From: an uncultured Lachnospiraceae bacterium
Lineage (GTDB): Bacteria; Bacillota; Clostridia; Lachnospirales; Lachnospiraceae
Length of the DNA stretch: 27,251 nt
Assembly (NCBI GenBank): GCA_910586005.1
Contig: CAJUHG010000030.1
Location: 4,785-32,035 of the forward strand
Direction: 5' to 3'
In this document: in pieces, positions 8,200 to 17,304 of the stretch
How the letters are laid out: every line of letters begins with the position of its first letter
How positions within the stretch are numbered: the first letter of the stretch is position 1
The notes under the pieces: model-generated
Told to the model about the DNA's origin: nothing
The model's database searches: none
The model's input: only the letters and a program-made list of their open reading frames with translations
Program-made: the position numbers and the translations under genes

Positions 8200-9297
8200 A
8201 TGAATACTCAGAAAAAAAATATCATGATATGTATGCTATTTGCATGTTTTTTTTTGGCAGGTTTTTTGTTGTGTGTGTGTTTGCCTAAAGCAACATACTC
8301 TGATATAGAAAGAAGAAAGCTAGCCGTTATGCCAGAGTTATCCACAGATACAATAGCAAGTGGACGTTTTATGTCAGATTTTGAAACCTATACAATGGAT
8401 ACATTTCCTTTTCGAGAACAGTTTCGGGCTATAAAAGCATTAACAGCAACAAGACTTTTTCTGAGACAAGATAATCATGGTATTTATGTCTCAGATGGCT
8501 TTATTTCAACAATAGAATATCCCTTAAATGAATCTTCTTTAGATTGGGCAATGGAAAGATTTCGTTTTGTGTGTCAAAAATATTTAACAGAAGAGAATCA
8601 TGTGTTTCTTTCTGTTATTCCTGATAAAAATTGCTTTTTAGCACATAAAAGCGGACATCTTGCTATGAACTATGCAGATTTTGAAGAACAGATAAAACAA
8701 AGGGCAGATTTTGCAGAATATATTACAATTTCAGATTTATTAGAAAAAGATGATTATTACAAAACGGATCCTCATTGGCGTCAGGAAAAAATCACAGATG
8801 TGGCAGAACGTTTGGCACAAAAAATGGGAACTGTATTAATGCAGGATTATAAAATTCATACCTTAGATAGAGATTTTTATGGTGTGTATTATGGACAAGC
8901 AGCACTTCCCCTTGTACCAGATACATTACAATATTTGACAGGGGAAATTATTGATAGATGTCTGGTATATGATTGGCAAAACAAAAAAGAAATTATGATA
9001 TATGATATGGAAAAAGCAATGGGAAAGGACCCTTATGAAATATTTTTATCTGGTCCATTATCTCTTCTTACAATAAAAAATCCAAATGCCCAAGAAGAAA
9101 AAAAACTTATTATTTTCCGAGATTCTTTTGGTTCAAGCATAGCACCTCTTTTGATAAGTGGATACTCGCAGATTACATTGGTAGATATTAGATATATTCA
9201 ACCAGACTATTTAGAACAATTTATTGATTTTGAAGCTTGTGATGTATTGTTCTTATATAGTACTTTAGTACTAAACCATAGTGAATTGTTGAAGTAG
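8200..9297 (+). CDS. DHHW family protein (AlgJ/AlgX-like, SGNH-type acetyltransferase)
   Basis: A 365-residue protein with one N-terminal signal anchor (about residues 8-28) and an extracytoplasmic domain. Catalytic-type motifs of the AlgJ/AlgX group are visible: KTDPHWR at residues 188-194 (Asp190 and His192, a variant of the DHHW motif) and FRDSFGSS at 306-313, where Ser309 is the likely nucleophile. By family, it takes an acetyl group from the MBOAT partner and places it on a surface or secreted polysaccharide. It shares an operon with the MBOAT and lipoprotein genes. In the first motif the second residue is Pro rather than His, a change also seen in some family members. Confidence 0.85.
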   Translation: MNTQKKNIMICMLFACFFLAGFLLCVCLPKATYSDIERRKLAVMPELSTDTIASGRFMSDFETYTMDTFPFREQFRAIKALTATRLFLRQDNHGIYVSDGFISTIEYPLNESSLDWAMERFRFVCQKYLTEENHVFLSVIPDKNCFLAHKSGHLAMNYADFEEQIKQRADFAEYITISDLLEKDDYYKTDPHWRQEKITDVAERLAQKMGTVLMQDYKIHTLDRDFYGVYYGQAALPLVPDTLQYLTGEIIDRCLVYDWQNKKEIMIYDMEKAMGKDPYEIFLSGPLSLLTIKNPNAQEEKKLIIFRDSFGSSIAPLLISGYSQITLVDIRYIQPDYLEQFIDFEACDVLFLYSTLVLNHSELLK

Positions 9298-9319
9298 TAA
9301 ACTATATTATGATATTAGA

Positions 9320-9605
9320 ATCTTAAAGTTTCACAGGTATTTTTTAGTAATCCTATACAATGTCTTGAAACGGAACAGGGTTTTTGTGATAATGAAATAG
9401 GGAAAAAAGAGTTTATAAATTGAAAACCAGCATGATATTTAGAGATATTTTTTGGTGAAATAGAGGATGATTTTCTTCTACAAGTGTTTGAAACAAAAAA
9501 TTTTCTTAAGCGATGACTGCAAGAAAAATCTTGAAACAAAGGCAGAACAGGTGTATGCTATACCAGAACAAGAAAAATTGTTAAAAGTACAAAAAGGATA
9601 TTAAT
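9320..9605 (+). pseudogene. Possible decayed coding remnant
   Basis: The 9298-9657 gap has no intact gene, yet coding-like stretches follow each other in shifting plus-strand frames. They read roughly as: a stretch containing CLETEQGFCDNEIGKKEF; one with KTSMIFRDIF; one with GEIEDDFLLQVFETKNFL; and a final run ending AIPEQEKLLKVQKGY before a TAA. Codon choice in these stretches resembles the neighbours. The RDIF piece faintly recalls the RDSF motif of the gene just upstream, but I cannot identify a parent. Chance in AT-rich DNA is a real alternative. Confidence 0.3.
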
Positions 9606-9634
9606 TATCAGTTTGAATTACTAAATAAGAAAAA

Positions 9635-9657
9635 ACTTCACTATTTGAAGTAGGAGG
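9635..9657 (+). promoter_or_regulatory. Hairpin abutting the Shine-Dalgarno site of the operon's first gene
   Basis: ACTTCA (9635-9640) and TGAAGT (9646-9651) form a perfect 6-bp stem with a five-base loop, ending exactly one base before AGGAGG (9652-9657). The strong ribosome-binding site lies nine bases before a TTG at 9667, and abuts another in-frame TTG at 9658 that is too close to be used. A weak candidate promoter, TTGAAA (9531-9536), 17 bases, TATGCT (9554-9559), lies upstream. Confidence 0.45.
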
Positions 9658-9666
9658 TTGAAAACG

Positions 9667-10446
9667 TTGAATTTTTATGATGAATTATTGGAAACAAAAA
9701 AGAAAAATGATACACTTTCAACAGTAACAGCACCAGGACTTTTGAATGCAATTGTAAAAGATATTTGGAATGAGAAGCATCCTGGAATGGTAAAAATAGA
9801 ATATCTTTTAGGAGAAAAAGATTATAAGACTTCTGATTGGGTGCGTGTAATGACTCCTTACGCTGGAACAGAATATGGAAATTACTGGCTACCCGAAATT
9901 GGAACAGAAGTAGTTGTAGGATTTATACAGGGAAATTTAAATATGCCAATTATACTTGGCTGTCTTTGGAATCAAATAGACTCTCATCCAAAAGAAGCTG
10001 TAAATCAAGAGAATGATATCAAAACAATTATGACAAAAGCTGGAAATAAGATTACATTTTGTGATAAAAAGGAGAAAGAGAAGATTACAATTGAAACACC
10101 AAAAAATATGAATATTACAATAGATGATGAAAACGAGTTAATTGTTTTGCAAGATAAAGAAAAAAAGAATGGTGTTGTAGTGGATGGTAAAGAGGGAAAT
10201 ATTACAGTAACAGCCAAAACAGCTATTAAACTTCAAATTGGAAATAAAGAGGTATTGACAGCAGATTCAAATACTGTAAAAATTACTTCAGGTACTGTTC
10301 AATTAGAGGGAATACAAAATTTAAAATTAAAGGGACAGACTACAGATATCAGTGGTACTAATGTGAAAGTAAAGGCGAATGGAGAAATGGGTCTTCAATC
10401 TTCTGGAGTTGCACAGATAAAAGGAAGTATAGTGAAAATTAATTAA
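9667..10446 (+). CDS. Contractile injection system spike protein, gp5/VgrG OB-fold type (baseplate assembly V-like)
   Basis: A 259-residue spike protein. Residues about 25-105 form the gp5-type OB fold: PGMVKIEY, then WVRVMTPYAG, then NYWLPEIGTEVVVGF, then MPIILGCLWN, the consecutive strands conserved in VgrG, gpV and Afp8 proteins. Residues about 125-259 are a repetitive beta-rich stretch (alternating I/V/K with Asn, Gly and Thr) consistent with the trimeric needle helix. It is much shorter than full VgrG or Pvc8 because the gp27-like hub domain is missing; the hub must be a separate protein encoded elsewhere. The start is taken as TTG 9667, nine bases after AGGAGG. It is the first gene of the ten-gene operon and would trimerise and carry the PAAR-like tip encoded downstream. 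Confidence 0.87.
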   Translation: MNFYDELLETKKKNDTLSTVTAPGLLNAIVKDIWNEKHPGMVKIEYLLGEKDYKTSDWVRVMTPYAGTEYGNYWLPEIGTEVVVGFIQGNLNMPIILGCLWNQIDSHPKEAVNQENDIKTIMTKAGNKITFCDKKEKEKITIETPKNMNITIDDENELIVLQDKEKKNGVVVDGKEGNITVTAKTAIKLQIGNKEVLTADSNTVKITSGTVQLEGIQNLKLKGQTTDISGTNVKVKANGEMGLQSSGVAQIKGSIVKIN

Positions 10447-10491
10447 TGCAAAGCACATACTAGGAAAGTATTTTTGTATAAAGGTGATAAA

Positions 10492-10902
10492 ATGGAACAA
10501 AAAAAAGATATAAGAGCATTTCTTGGAACAGGATGGAAATTTCCAATTACAGTGGAGAGAGCTTCTGGAAGAATCCAAATGTCTTCTAAGGAAGAGAATA
10601 TTGAGGATTCTATAAGAATTATTATAGGAACCAGAAAAGGAGAAAGAATGATGGAACCAGAATTTGGATGCAGAATCTGGGAATATTCTTCTGAAACTGT
10701 AGATCATACCACATTATATGCAATGAAAAATGAAGTGGAAGATTCTTTAGTTCAATGGGAACCAAGAATAACAGAAATTCATGTAGAAATAAGTGATGAA
10801 AAGATAGAACAAGGACTGCTTTTGATACATATTAGTTATAAAGTTCATTCTAAAAATAATGTATATCATTTGGTATATCCTTTTTATAATGAGAAAAAAT
10901 AA
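10492..10902 (+). CDS. Baseplate wedge protein, gp25/TssE/Afp9-like
   Basis: A 136-residue protein of the gp25 lysozyme-like wedge family, which links the baseplate ring to the first sheath ring. The family pattern is present: GTGWKFPI near the start, then EENIEDSIRIIIGTRKGERMM, then EPEFGCRIWEY, matching the conserved I..IL.T..GER...PEFG core. The true start is the ATG at 10492, preceded by AAAGGTGAT; an upstream ATG at 10474 has no such site. It lies 45 bases after the spike gene. Its presence implies a contractile sheath, since gp25 is the sheath-initiating wedge, yet no sheath gene is in this window. Confidence 0.88.
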   Translation: MEQKKDIRAFLGTGWKFPITVERASGRIQMSSKEENIEDSIRIIIGTRKGERMMEPEFGCRIWEYSSETVDHTTLYAMKNEVEDSLVQWEPRITEIHVEISDEKIEQGLLLIHISYKVHSKNNVYHLVYPFYNEKK

Positions 10903-10967
10903 AAATAATCACCTATCAAATAGAAATTTTATCGAGTGGAAAGATAAAAAAGAAAGGAGAGGTATCC

Positions 10968-13949
10968 ATGCAAATCCCCAGAAAAGAAAAATGGACAAAA
11001 GAAGATATGATTGAATATATAAAAACATGTGCAAAGCAGTATGTTCCTGAATGGAGATATAGTCAAGAAAATCCTGATGCTGGAACTGCATTGGTGTCTT
11101 TATTTGCAGATATGATGTGTGATACAGTCAAACGATTCAATCTATCAGCAGTGGGAGATATGTTTTCTTTCTTTGATGAAGTAAATGCAAAAATGCTTCC
11201 AGCAAAACCAGCAGAAGGCTTTATTACATTTGGATTGCCAAAGGGCTTTGAGGGAGAAGAGGAGGTTTTACGCGGAACAAAACTTTTGGCAGAAACAGAG
11301 GAAGAACCTGTGATATTTGAGACGCAGGAAGAAGTTTTAGTGCGGCAGATGAACCTTAAACATATATATTTATCAAATCCTTTGGAAGATACTATTTACC
11401 AAGTATATAACCAACAACAAGAAGCAATTCCATCCTTTTTTCTTTTTCAAAATAAAGGGAGAAACTTACAACAACATAAGATTATTTTTTGTTTTTCACA
11501 TGGTTTAGAAATTCAGACAGATGCAAAAGCAAAACTTTCTTTTCAGATTACAGGTAAAAATATTAACAATCAAGAATGGGAGCATGCCTTACAAGAAGAG
11601 GAAAGTATTTATTTTTCTTATGGAACTGCAAAAGGATATCAATCTATTGAAAAAGAATATGAAGAGAATGCTATTTATTTTGATATCATAGGAGGAGAAA
11701 ATGGAATTTCTGTAAAAGAAGAATTTCAATCTTCCTATATTATTCAAGCAGAAATTTTAGATGCTGAGTTGTTTTCAAAAATATACTTTTCATCTCTCAC
11801 ATTGTCTATTAGTAGTCAAAATAGAAAACCAGATTTTATTCATGTAAATGGAATTGATCAAGAAATGGAAGATTTTCTTGTATTTGGAAGAACACCTTCT
11901 ATATATGATGAATTTTATATTGTTAGTGAGGAAGTGTTTGGAAAAATTGGAGCACAGATTCAAATAGAATTTGATTTAGATTTTGTAAAAATTCCATTAG
12001 AATTGGCAACAGAGAAAAAGATTTCTTGGAAAACTATTATGAAAAAACGGGATTTTATTCCAGAACAAGAGTATGATATTTCTATTTGTGAGGTTGTATG
12101 GGAATATTATAATGGATATGGATGGACAAGATTAATAGAAGGAAATACATATAAATATTTGTTTACACCAGAGGAAAATTTACGTGGTCAGAGAGTACGC
12201 ATGGAATTTACTTGTCCTTCTGATATAAATCGTGTTTTGGTTAATGCAGCTGAAACATATGCTCTTCGAGCAAGAGTTCTTAGAATGAATAATGCATATA
12301 AATCCAGAGGCGACTATATTGCTCCAGTAGCAGGAAGAGTTTCTTTAAGCTATCATTATGACAAGAATCCTTTGAAGCCAATACAGATTATAAAATGGAA
12401 TAATCTAGAGAAACAAATAATTTCTAAAGAAGAAATGCAACAAAAAGGGTTTTCTACTGCATTTTGTGATAAAATCAAAGATAGAAAAACAGCTTGTTAT
12501 TTGGGTTTTGAACAACCTTTCATAGGAGGACCATTAAAACTTTTATTTGTTATGCAAGATACTATGCAACAAAATATGCCTATGATAGAATGGGAATATT
12601 GGGGAAAAAATGGATGGAAAACCATACATCCTATTGATGGAACAAAAGGATTCCATCATACAGGAATTGTATCTTGGATAGGCAATTCTGATGTTCAGCG
12701 TAAAGTTTTATTTGAACAAAATTTATTTTGGATCCGTTTGATTGACACAGAAAATGCATATAAAAAGAAAAGTAGAAAAGAAAAATGTCCTAAAATTGAG
12801 GGAATTTATCCGAATTCTACTAAGATTTTAGGGATTGAGACAAGAGAAGAATTTTATAAAATTGATCCCTATGCACAAGAAAAGAAAATTAAACTTCCGT
12901 TTATAAATATTGTAAATATTCAAGTATGGGTATTAGATTGTATACCCTCTGGGGCATCCCATGATGACCATTCGGTCGTTTTACAAGGTATGGATTATCA
13001 GCAAGATTCTATACAACAAGTTTGGGAAAAATGGAAGGAAGTAGAGGAATTAGAGAAAGAAAGTAGTGAAAAAAGACAATTTGTTATTGACCGCCAAACT
13101 GGAATTATTACATTTCCAAAGTACATGAATCGTTCTTTCTTCCACCATCAAGATGAGATTTCAGTTCGTGTCCAATATGAATATTGTCAAGGAGAGAAAG
13201 GAAATCTAAAAGTTGGGGCCATTAATAGATTAGATAGAAGCATTGGATATATTAATAATAGTTATAATCCAGTAGTATCTGTTGGTGGTATCTCTAAAGA
13301 GAAAGTGTTAGATGCTGTAAAGCGAAATGCTCAAACCTTGCGACATGGATATCGTTGTGTATCAGCAAAAGATTATGAGGATATGGCATGGGAAGCAACA
13401 AGAAATATTAGCAAAATTAAGTGCTTTTCTGGATATGACCAAGAGGGAAAGAGAAAACCTGGTGCAATTACACTTGTGGTACTTCCTAAAGAATATCAAG
13501 AAAATTCATATTCTTTTGAAAAGATGAAAATGCAGATTTATGAATATTTATCGAAACATATGGATGAAAATATATTATATTTAGGAAATTTTTATATAGT
13601 AAAACCAGAATTAATTCGTTTGGATGTAAAAACTACAATAGAATTTTTGGAAGAAAAAGAAATTTTTCTTACAAGAAAAAAAATATTGGAGGAATTAGAA
13701 CGATTTTTAAATCCTCTCAATGGAAATTTTTATGGAGAAGGATGGGAGATTGGAACAATACCCAATCAGAATCAAATTATTCATACATTAAAAAAAATAG
13801 AAGGTGTAAAAAATGTGAAACAATTGACACTTCGTAAGTTTTGTCAAGGAAGTTTTGAAGAATTAGAAATAAATGAAGAAAGCGAACTTCCATTTTATTT
13901 ATTACCTAGAAGTGGAGCACATGAGATACAGATAGAATTACAGGTCTAA
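10968..13949 (+). CDS. Baseplate J-like protein (gp6/Afp11-type wedge), first copy
   Basis: A 993-residue baseplate protein. The N-terminus has the wedge signature: YVPEWRYSQENPDAGTALVS leading to a LFADMM helix. The characteristic J-domain region is near residues 765-865, where NPVVSVGGISKEKVLDAVKR precedes TLRHGYRCVSAKDYEDMA, as in phage and eCIS gpJ/Afp11 proteins. The middle is beta-rich with several WEYYNGYGW-type strands. Such proteins form the wedge ring around the spike and transmit the trigger to the sheath. The ribosome-binding site GAAAGGAGAGG precedes ATG 10968. A second, related gene follows 16 bases after the stop. Size is at the upper end for the family. Confidence 0.88.
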   Translation: MQIPRKEKWTKEDMIEYIKTCAKQYVPEWRYSQENPDAGTALVSLFADMMCDTVKRFNLSAVGDMFSFFDEVNAKMLPAKPAEGFITFGLPKGFEGEEEVLRGTKLLAETEEEPVIFETQEEVLVRQMNLKHIYLSNPLEDTIYQVYNQQQEAIPSFFLFQNKGRNLQQHKIIFCFSHGLEIQTDAKAKLSFQITGKNINNQEWEHALQEEESIYFSYGTAKGYQSIEKEYEENAIYFDIIGGENGISVKEEFQSSYIIQAEILDAELFSKIYFSSLTLSISSQNRKPDFIHVNGIDQEMEDFLVFGRTPSIYDEFYIVSEEVFGKIGAQIQIEFDLDFVKIPLELATEKKISWKTIMKKRDFIPEQEYDISICEVVWEYYNGYGWTRLIEGNTYKYLFTPEENLRGQRVRMEFTCPSDINRVLVNAAETYALRARVLRMNNAYKSRGDYIAPVAGRVSLSYHYDKNPLKPIQIIKWNNLEKQIISKEEMQQKGFSTAFCDKIKDRKTACYLGFEQPFIGGPLKLLFVMQDTMQQNMPMIEWEYWGKNGWKTIHPIDGTKGFHHTGIVSWIGNSDVQRKVLFEQNLFWIRLIDTENAYKKKSRKEKCPKIEGIYPNSTKILGIETREEFYKIDPYAQEKKIKLPFINIVNIQVWVLDCIPSGASHDDHSVVLQGMDYQQDSIQQVWEKWKEVEELEKESSEKRQFVIDRQTGIITFPKYMNRSFFHHQDEISVRVQYEYCQGEKGNLKVGAINRLDRSIGYINNSYNPVVSVGGISKEKVLDAVKRNAQTLRHGYRCVSAKDYEDMAWEATRNISKIKCFSGYDQEGKRKPGAITLVVLPKEYQENSYSFEKMKMQIYEYLSKHMDENILYLGNFYIVKPELIRLDVKTTIEFLEEKEIFLTRKKILEELERFLNPLNGNFYGEGWEIGTIPNQNQIIHTLKKIEGVKNVKQLTLRKFCQGSFEELEINEESELPFYLLPRSGAHEIQIELQV

Positions 13950-13965
13950 AAAGGGGAATCTAGTT

Positions 13966-16074
13966 ATGTTCTATGATCTAAAATTAGACGATAAGTCCTA
14001 TCGTGAACTAAAAGAAGAGGCAGTATTTCATATACCAAGAGAATATCCTGAATGGACAAACTATAATTCTTCAGATCCTGGAATAACCCTCTTACAACTT
14101 TTTTCTTGGTTGACAGAAGTACAACAATACCATTTAAGTCAACCTAGTGAAGCAAAACGTCGAAAATATTTAGAATTGCTTGGAATAGAAATCCAACATA
14201 TTTGTCCCTCCACGGGAGCTGTAAGTGTAGAGTCAGGATTAGGGCAGATAGGCAATGCCTTTTCCATTTTGAAGGGAACTCGTTTTTTTGCTGAAAATAT
14301 ACCCTTTGAGACAATAGAAAAAAGGTGGGTACATCCAGTCAAATTGATTGGTGCCTATATGGTACAAGGTGATTTTTTTAGTAGTTACCATAATATTGGA
14401 AATGATTTTGAAAAGCAGATGAAATTATATCCTTTTGGAGAACTGCCAGTAGTAGGAAATCAATGTTACTTTCTCTTAGATAGAGCCTTAAGTTTTACAC
14501 AGAAGACTGATATTTATTTTGATATTTGTATAAAATATGAAATAACCAGAAATCCAGCAGATGAACAATTTATTCCACTAGCCCAATTAAAATGGGAATA
14601 TTATTCTATAGATGGATGGGAAGAATTGAAGATAGAATTTGACCAAACTTATGCATTTTTACAAAGTGGAAAATTGCGTTTTCATCTACAAAAAGAAATG
14701 GCTAAAGTGGAAGAGGTTCATGCATATCAGATTCGTGTAACTTTATTGGAAAATGATTTTGATGTAGCTCCATTGATTCAGAATATTTATTTGAATGAAA
14801 TAGATATGAAACAACAATATTCTGTTTGTGATTATGAAGAATACATCTTAGATTTTTCTATGGAAGAAGAAAATTTTTCTTTGTGTAGTGATTTATATTT
14901 AGCAGAAATAGGAAAAGCAGAATTATATCTTGAGAAACAAAAAGGATGGTATCTGGTAAAAGAAATAAAGCGGGAAAAAACTAAGGAAGGGGATACAAGA
15001 ATTTGGTTTCAAAAACCTACATGGGCAAAAGGATTTCTAACATGTAGATTAGTAGTTTTTGAGAAAGAAATGGAAGAAAAAAGAGTGATAGGGATAGGAA
15101 ATACTTTTGCAAATCAAGAATTTGATCTACATATTTCTAATATTTTATATAACGAGTTTGAAATTATGGTGTATGATAAAGAGAATAATAATTATATGAT
15201 ATATCAAAAAGTAGAAAGTTTTGATGAGTGTACCCCAGAAGATATGGTATATATTTTAGATGTAGAAAAAAGAAAACTACTTTTTGGGAATTGTGAAAGA
15301 GGAATGGCTCCAAACGGAGAGATAAGAATGATACGCTTAAAACTTAGTCTTGGAAGCGATGGAAATATAAAAGCAGATAAAATAAGAAAATGTGAAGCAT
15401 TTCCAGAATTAATTGTGAAACAATATAAAGAGACTCAAAATGGACAAGATGAAGAGACAATCTCAGAGTGTTTTCAGAGATTTCGCAGAGAACTAAAAGA
15501 AATTCACCGAGGTGTCACTTATTGTGATTATGAAAATTTAATCAAAAAAGCTCCTGGACTTTTAATTCTAGATAGTTATGTAATTCCTCCCACAGAATGG
15601 AAAAATATGGGAAATCCAATTCCAGAAAATCAGATTTCTATTGTAGTACAACCTTTTAGTTTTTCAGGGAAACATGCAGTACTAAGTGAAACATATAAGA
15701 AAAATTTAACACGTGTTCTAGAAAAACAAAAAATGCTTGGAACTAGAATCCAACTTCTTAATCCAGAATATATTGCTATTTCTATCTATGTAGAAATTGT
15801 GATAAAATTACAATTTTTAGATGCAGAAAAACAGATGAAAAAAGTTGTGAAAAAATATTTAAATGAAAAAAATTGGGAAATTGGAAAACCTGTACTTTGT
15901 AGTGTGTTATATGGACTTTTAGATACCTTACCTTGTGTACATCAAGTGAAATCTTTGTCAATAAGTGCACAAGGAAATGGATTTCGGTACTTGGTAAATG
16001 GAGATGTAGGTCTTCCTCCTAATGGTCTTGCATACTTGAAGGATTTAGAATATTGCATTTATACAGCAGATTAG
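13966..16074 (+). CDS. Baseplate J-like protein, second copy (Afp12-type)
   Basis: A 702-residue second wedge protein. The hallmark is at residues about 22-48: REYPEWTNYNSSDPGITLLQ followed by LFSWLTE, the form shared by eCIS baseplate proteins. Residues about 478-560 contain the conserved helix and strand region (CFQRFRRELKEIHRGVTYCD and then YENLIKKAPGL). Like its neighbour, it would sit in the baseplate wedge; a heterodimer of two J-type proteins is the normal arrangement in T6SS (TssF/TssG-like roles) and Afp/PVC. It is separated by 16 bases upstream and 12 bases downstream from its neighbours, so translation is probably coupled. No damage is seen. Confidence 0.87.
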   Translation: MFYDLKLDDKSYRELKEEAVFHIPREYPEWTNYNSSDPGITLLQLFSWLTEVQQYHLSQPSEAKRRKYLELLGIEIQHICPSTGAVSVESGLGQIGNAFSILKGTRFFAENIPFETIEKRWVHPVKLIGAYMVQGDFFSSYHNIGNDFEKQMKLYPFGELPVVGNQCYFLLDRALSFTQKTDIYFDICIKYEITRNPADEQFIPLAQLKWEYYSIDGWEELKIEFDQTYAFLQSGKLRFHLQKEMAKVEEVHAYQIRVTLLENDFDVAPLIQNIYLNEIDMKQQYSVCDYEEYILDFSMEEENFSLCSDLYLAEIGKAELYLEKQKGWYLVKEIKREKTKEGDTRIWFQKPTWAKGFLTCRLVVFEKEMEEKRVIGIGNTFANQEFDLHISNILYNEFEIMVYDKENNNYMIYQKVESFDECTPEDMVYILDVEKRKLLFGNCERGMAPNGEIRMIRLKLSLGSDGNIKADKIRKCEAFPELIVKQYKETQNGQDEETISECFQRFRRELKEIHRGVTYCDYENLIKKAPGLLILDSYVIPPTEWKNMGNPIPENQISIVVQPFSFSGKHAVLSETYKKNLTRVLEKQKMLGTRIQLLNPEYIAISIYVEIVIKLQFLDAEKQMKKVVKKYLNEKNWEIGKPVLCSVLYGLLDTLPCVHQVKSLSISAQGNGFRYLVNGDVGLPPNGLAYLKDLEYCIYTAD

Positions 16075-16086
16075 AGGTGAAGACAT

Positions 16087-17304
16087 TTGGAGCCATTAAA
16101 ATATTTTGTATTCAATAAAAAAAGAGATTACATGCATGGATATTTAGAAAATATGCAAATTACAGAACAGGGATTAGAATTATATACAAGGGAATCTAGA
16201 CATTATGGTACATTTATTAGTCAGCTTTTAGATAGTGGAATAGAAGGAAATACTTGGCATCGTGCAATGATACAGAGTGTAAATTATGGAGATGATTCTA
16301 TCCGTTTTTTCTTTTATTGTAGTGATAGTGCCCAAGTTCTTTATCAGGAACAGCTTGTAGATTGGGAAGTATTGATTTGTAAAAAGGAATTGACAATTGC
16401 AGAAAAACATGAAATTATGCAGCCTTATTTGGTACATCAAATATTAAATCCGCAAGATATATTATTATATCATGCAAAAGGACGTTTTTTGTGGTTAGAA
16501 ATACAATTATTCCGTCAAGCTGAGGTAATTCCTAAAATTTTAAATATAAAAATTTATGTTCAAAATCAAAGTTTTCTAAAATATCTTCCAGAAATATATC
16601 AAAATATTTCAGAAAATGATTTTCTAAAAAGATATTTAAGTTTATTTGAAGCTGTTTATCAAGAACTAGATACCAAAATACAAGCTTCTGCAAGACAATT
16701 AAATCCTAGAACTGCTGAAACAGAGTTCTTATACTGGATGGCAGAGTGGGTTGGTATTTCAAATGTACATCTTTGGCCTGAAAAAAAACTTAGAATCCTT
16801 TTAAAAGGAATTGTAAAGAAAAATTTAATTCGTGGCACAAAGGCATATATGAAAAATATCATTGAAATTTTTACTGGAGAACCCCCTTTTTTTGTAGAAT
16901 ATGGAGAGATTGAACAATATAAGGGAAATCCAGCTGTATATCAAAGATTAATACAACATTATGCTCATAATCCCTATATAGTAAATATATTAATTCGGGA
17001 ACAGGCTGTTCCTACTAGGCAAGAAAAAAAAGCATTAAAAAAAATTATAGAAGATATGAAACCAGCACATATGGAAATACATTTAATTATTTTAAAACCT
17101 TATATTTATCTAAATAAAAATGTATATATTGGAGTCAACAGTGTGCTTGGAACTTACCAAGTAGCTAATTTAGATGGCATAGCTGCAATTCCATCTGTTG
17201 TTGGTATGACAAGGCTGCCCTTTCAACAAGAAAATCATTCAAAGCAGTCTGAAAAAGAAAAAGGAGGCAAAACCCATGAAGAATCTGAAAAGTTTTCCAT
17301 TTGA
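16087..17304 (+). CDS. Phage tail protein I-like baseplate protein
   Basis: A 405-residue protein starting with TTG at 16087, six bases after GAGGTGA. The first 150 residues are beta-rich and include ELYTRESRHYGTFIS. Residues about 162-275 match the tail-protein-I pattern found in eCIS clusters: FLKYLPEIYQ, FLKRYLSLFEAVYQELD, LNPRTAETEFLYWMAEWVG and a following RGTKAYMKNIIEIFTG. A C-terminal part (about 330-390) is beta-rich, then charged. These proteins sit on the outer baseplate near fibre attachment. The last 29 bases overlap the next gene in another frame, indicating translational coupling. Assignment to the family is good; the N-terminal and C-terminal regions are specific to this lineage. 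Confidence 0.8.
   Translation: MEPLKYFVFNKKRDYMHGYLENMQITEQGLELYTRESRHYGTFISQLLDSGIEGNTWHRAMIQSVNYGDDSIRFFFYCSDSAQVLYQEQLVDWEVLICKKELTIAEKHEIMQPYLVHQILNPQDILLYHAKGRFLWLEIQLFRQAEVIPKILNIKIYVQNQSFLKYLPEIYQNISENDFLKRYLSLFEAVYQELDTKIQASARQLNPRTAETEFLYWMAEWVGISNVHLWPEKKLRILLKGIVKKNLIRGTKAYMKNIIEIFTGEPPFFVEYGEIEQYKGNPAVYQRLIQHYAHNPYIVNILIREQAVPTRQEKKALKKIIEDMKPAHMEIHLIILKPYIYLNKNVYIGVNSVLGTYQVANLDGIAAIPSVVGMTRLPFQQENHSKQSEKEKGGKTHEESEKFSI

Noticed and set aside
9315..9539. Minus-strand small gene of about 74 codons in the gap upstream of the operon
   Set aside because: It has no ribosome-binding site or recognisable motif, and Ser/Lys/Phe-rich content typical of non-coding AT-rich DNA.
10327..10707. 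Minus-strand open frame of about 126 codons across the spike and wedge genes
   Set aside because: It is the antisense shadow of two motif-supported genes; its Phe/Ser/His-rich product is typical of antisense translation of AT-rich, Lys-rich genes.
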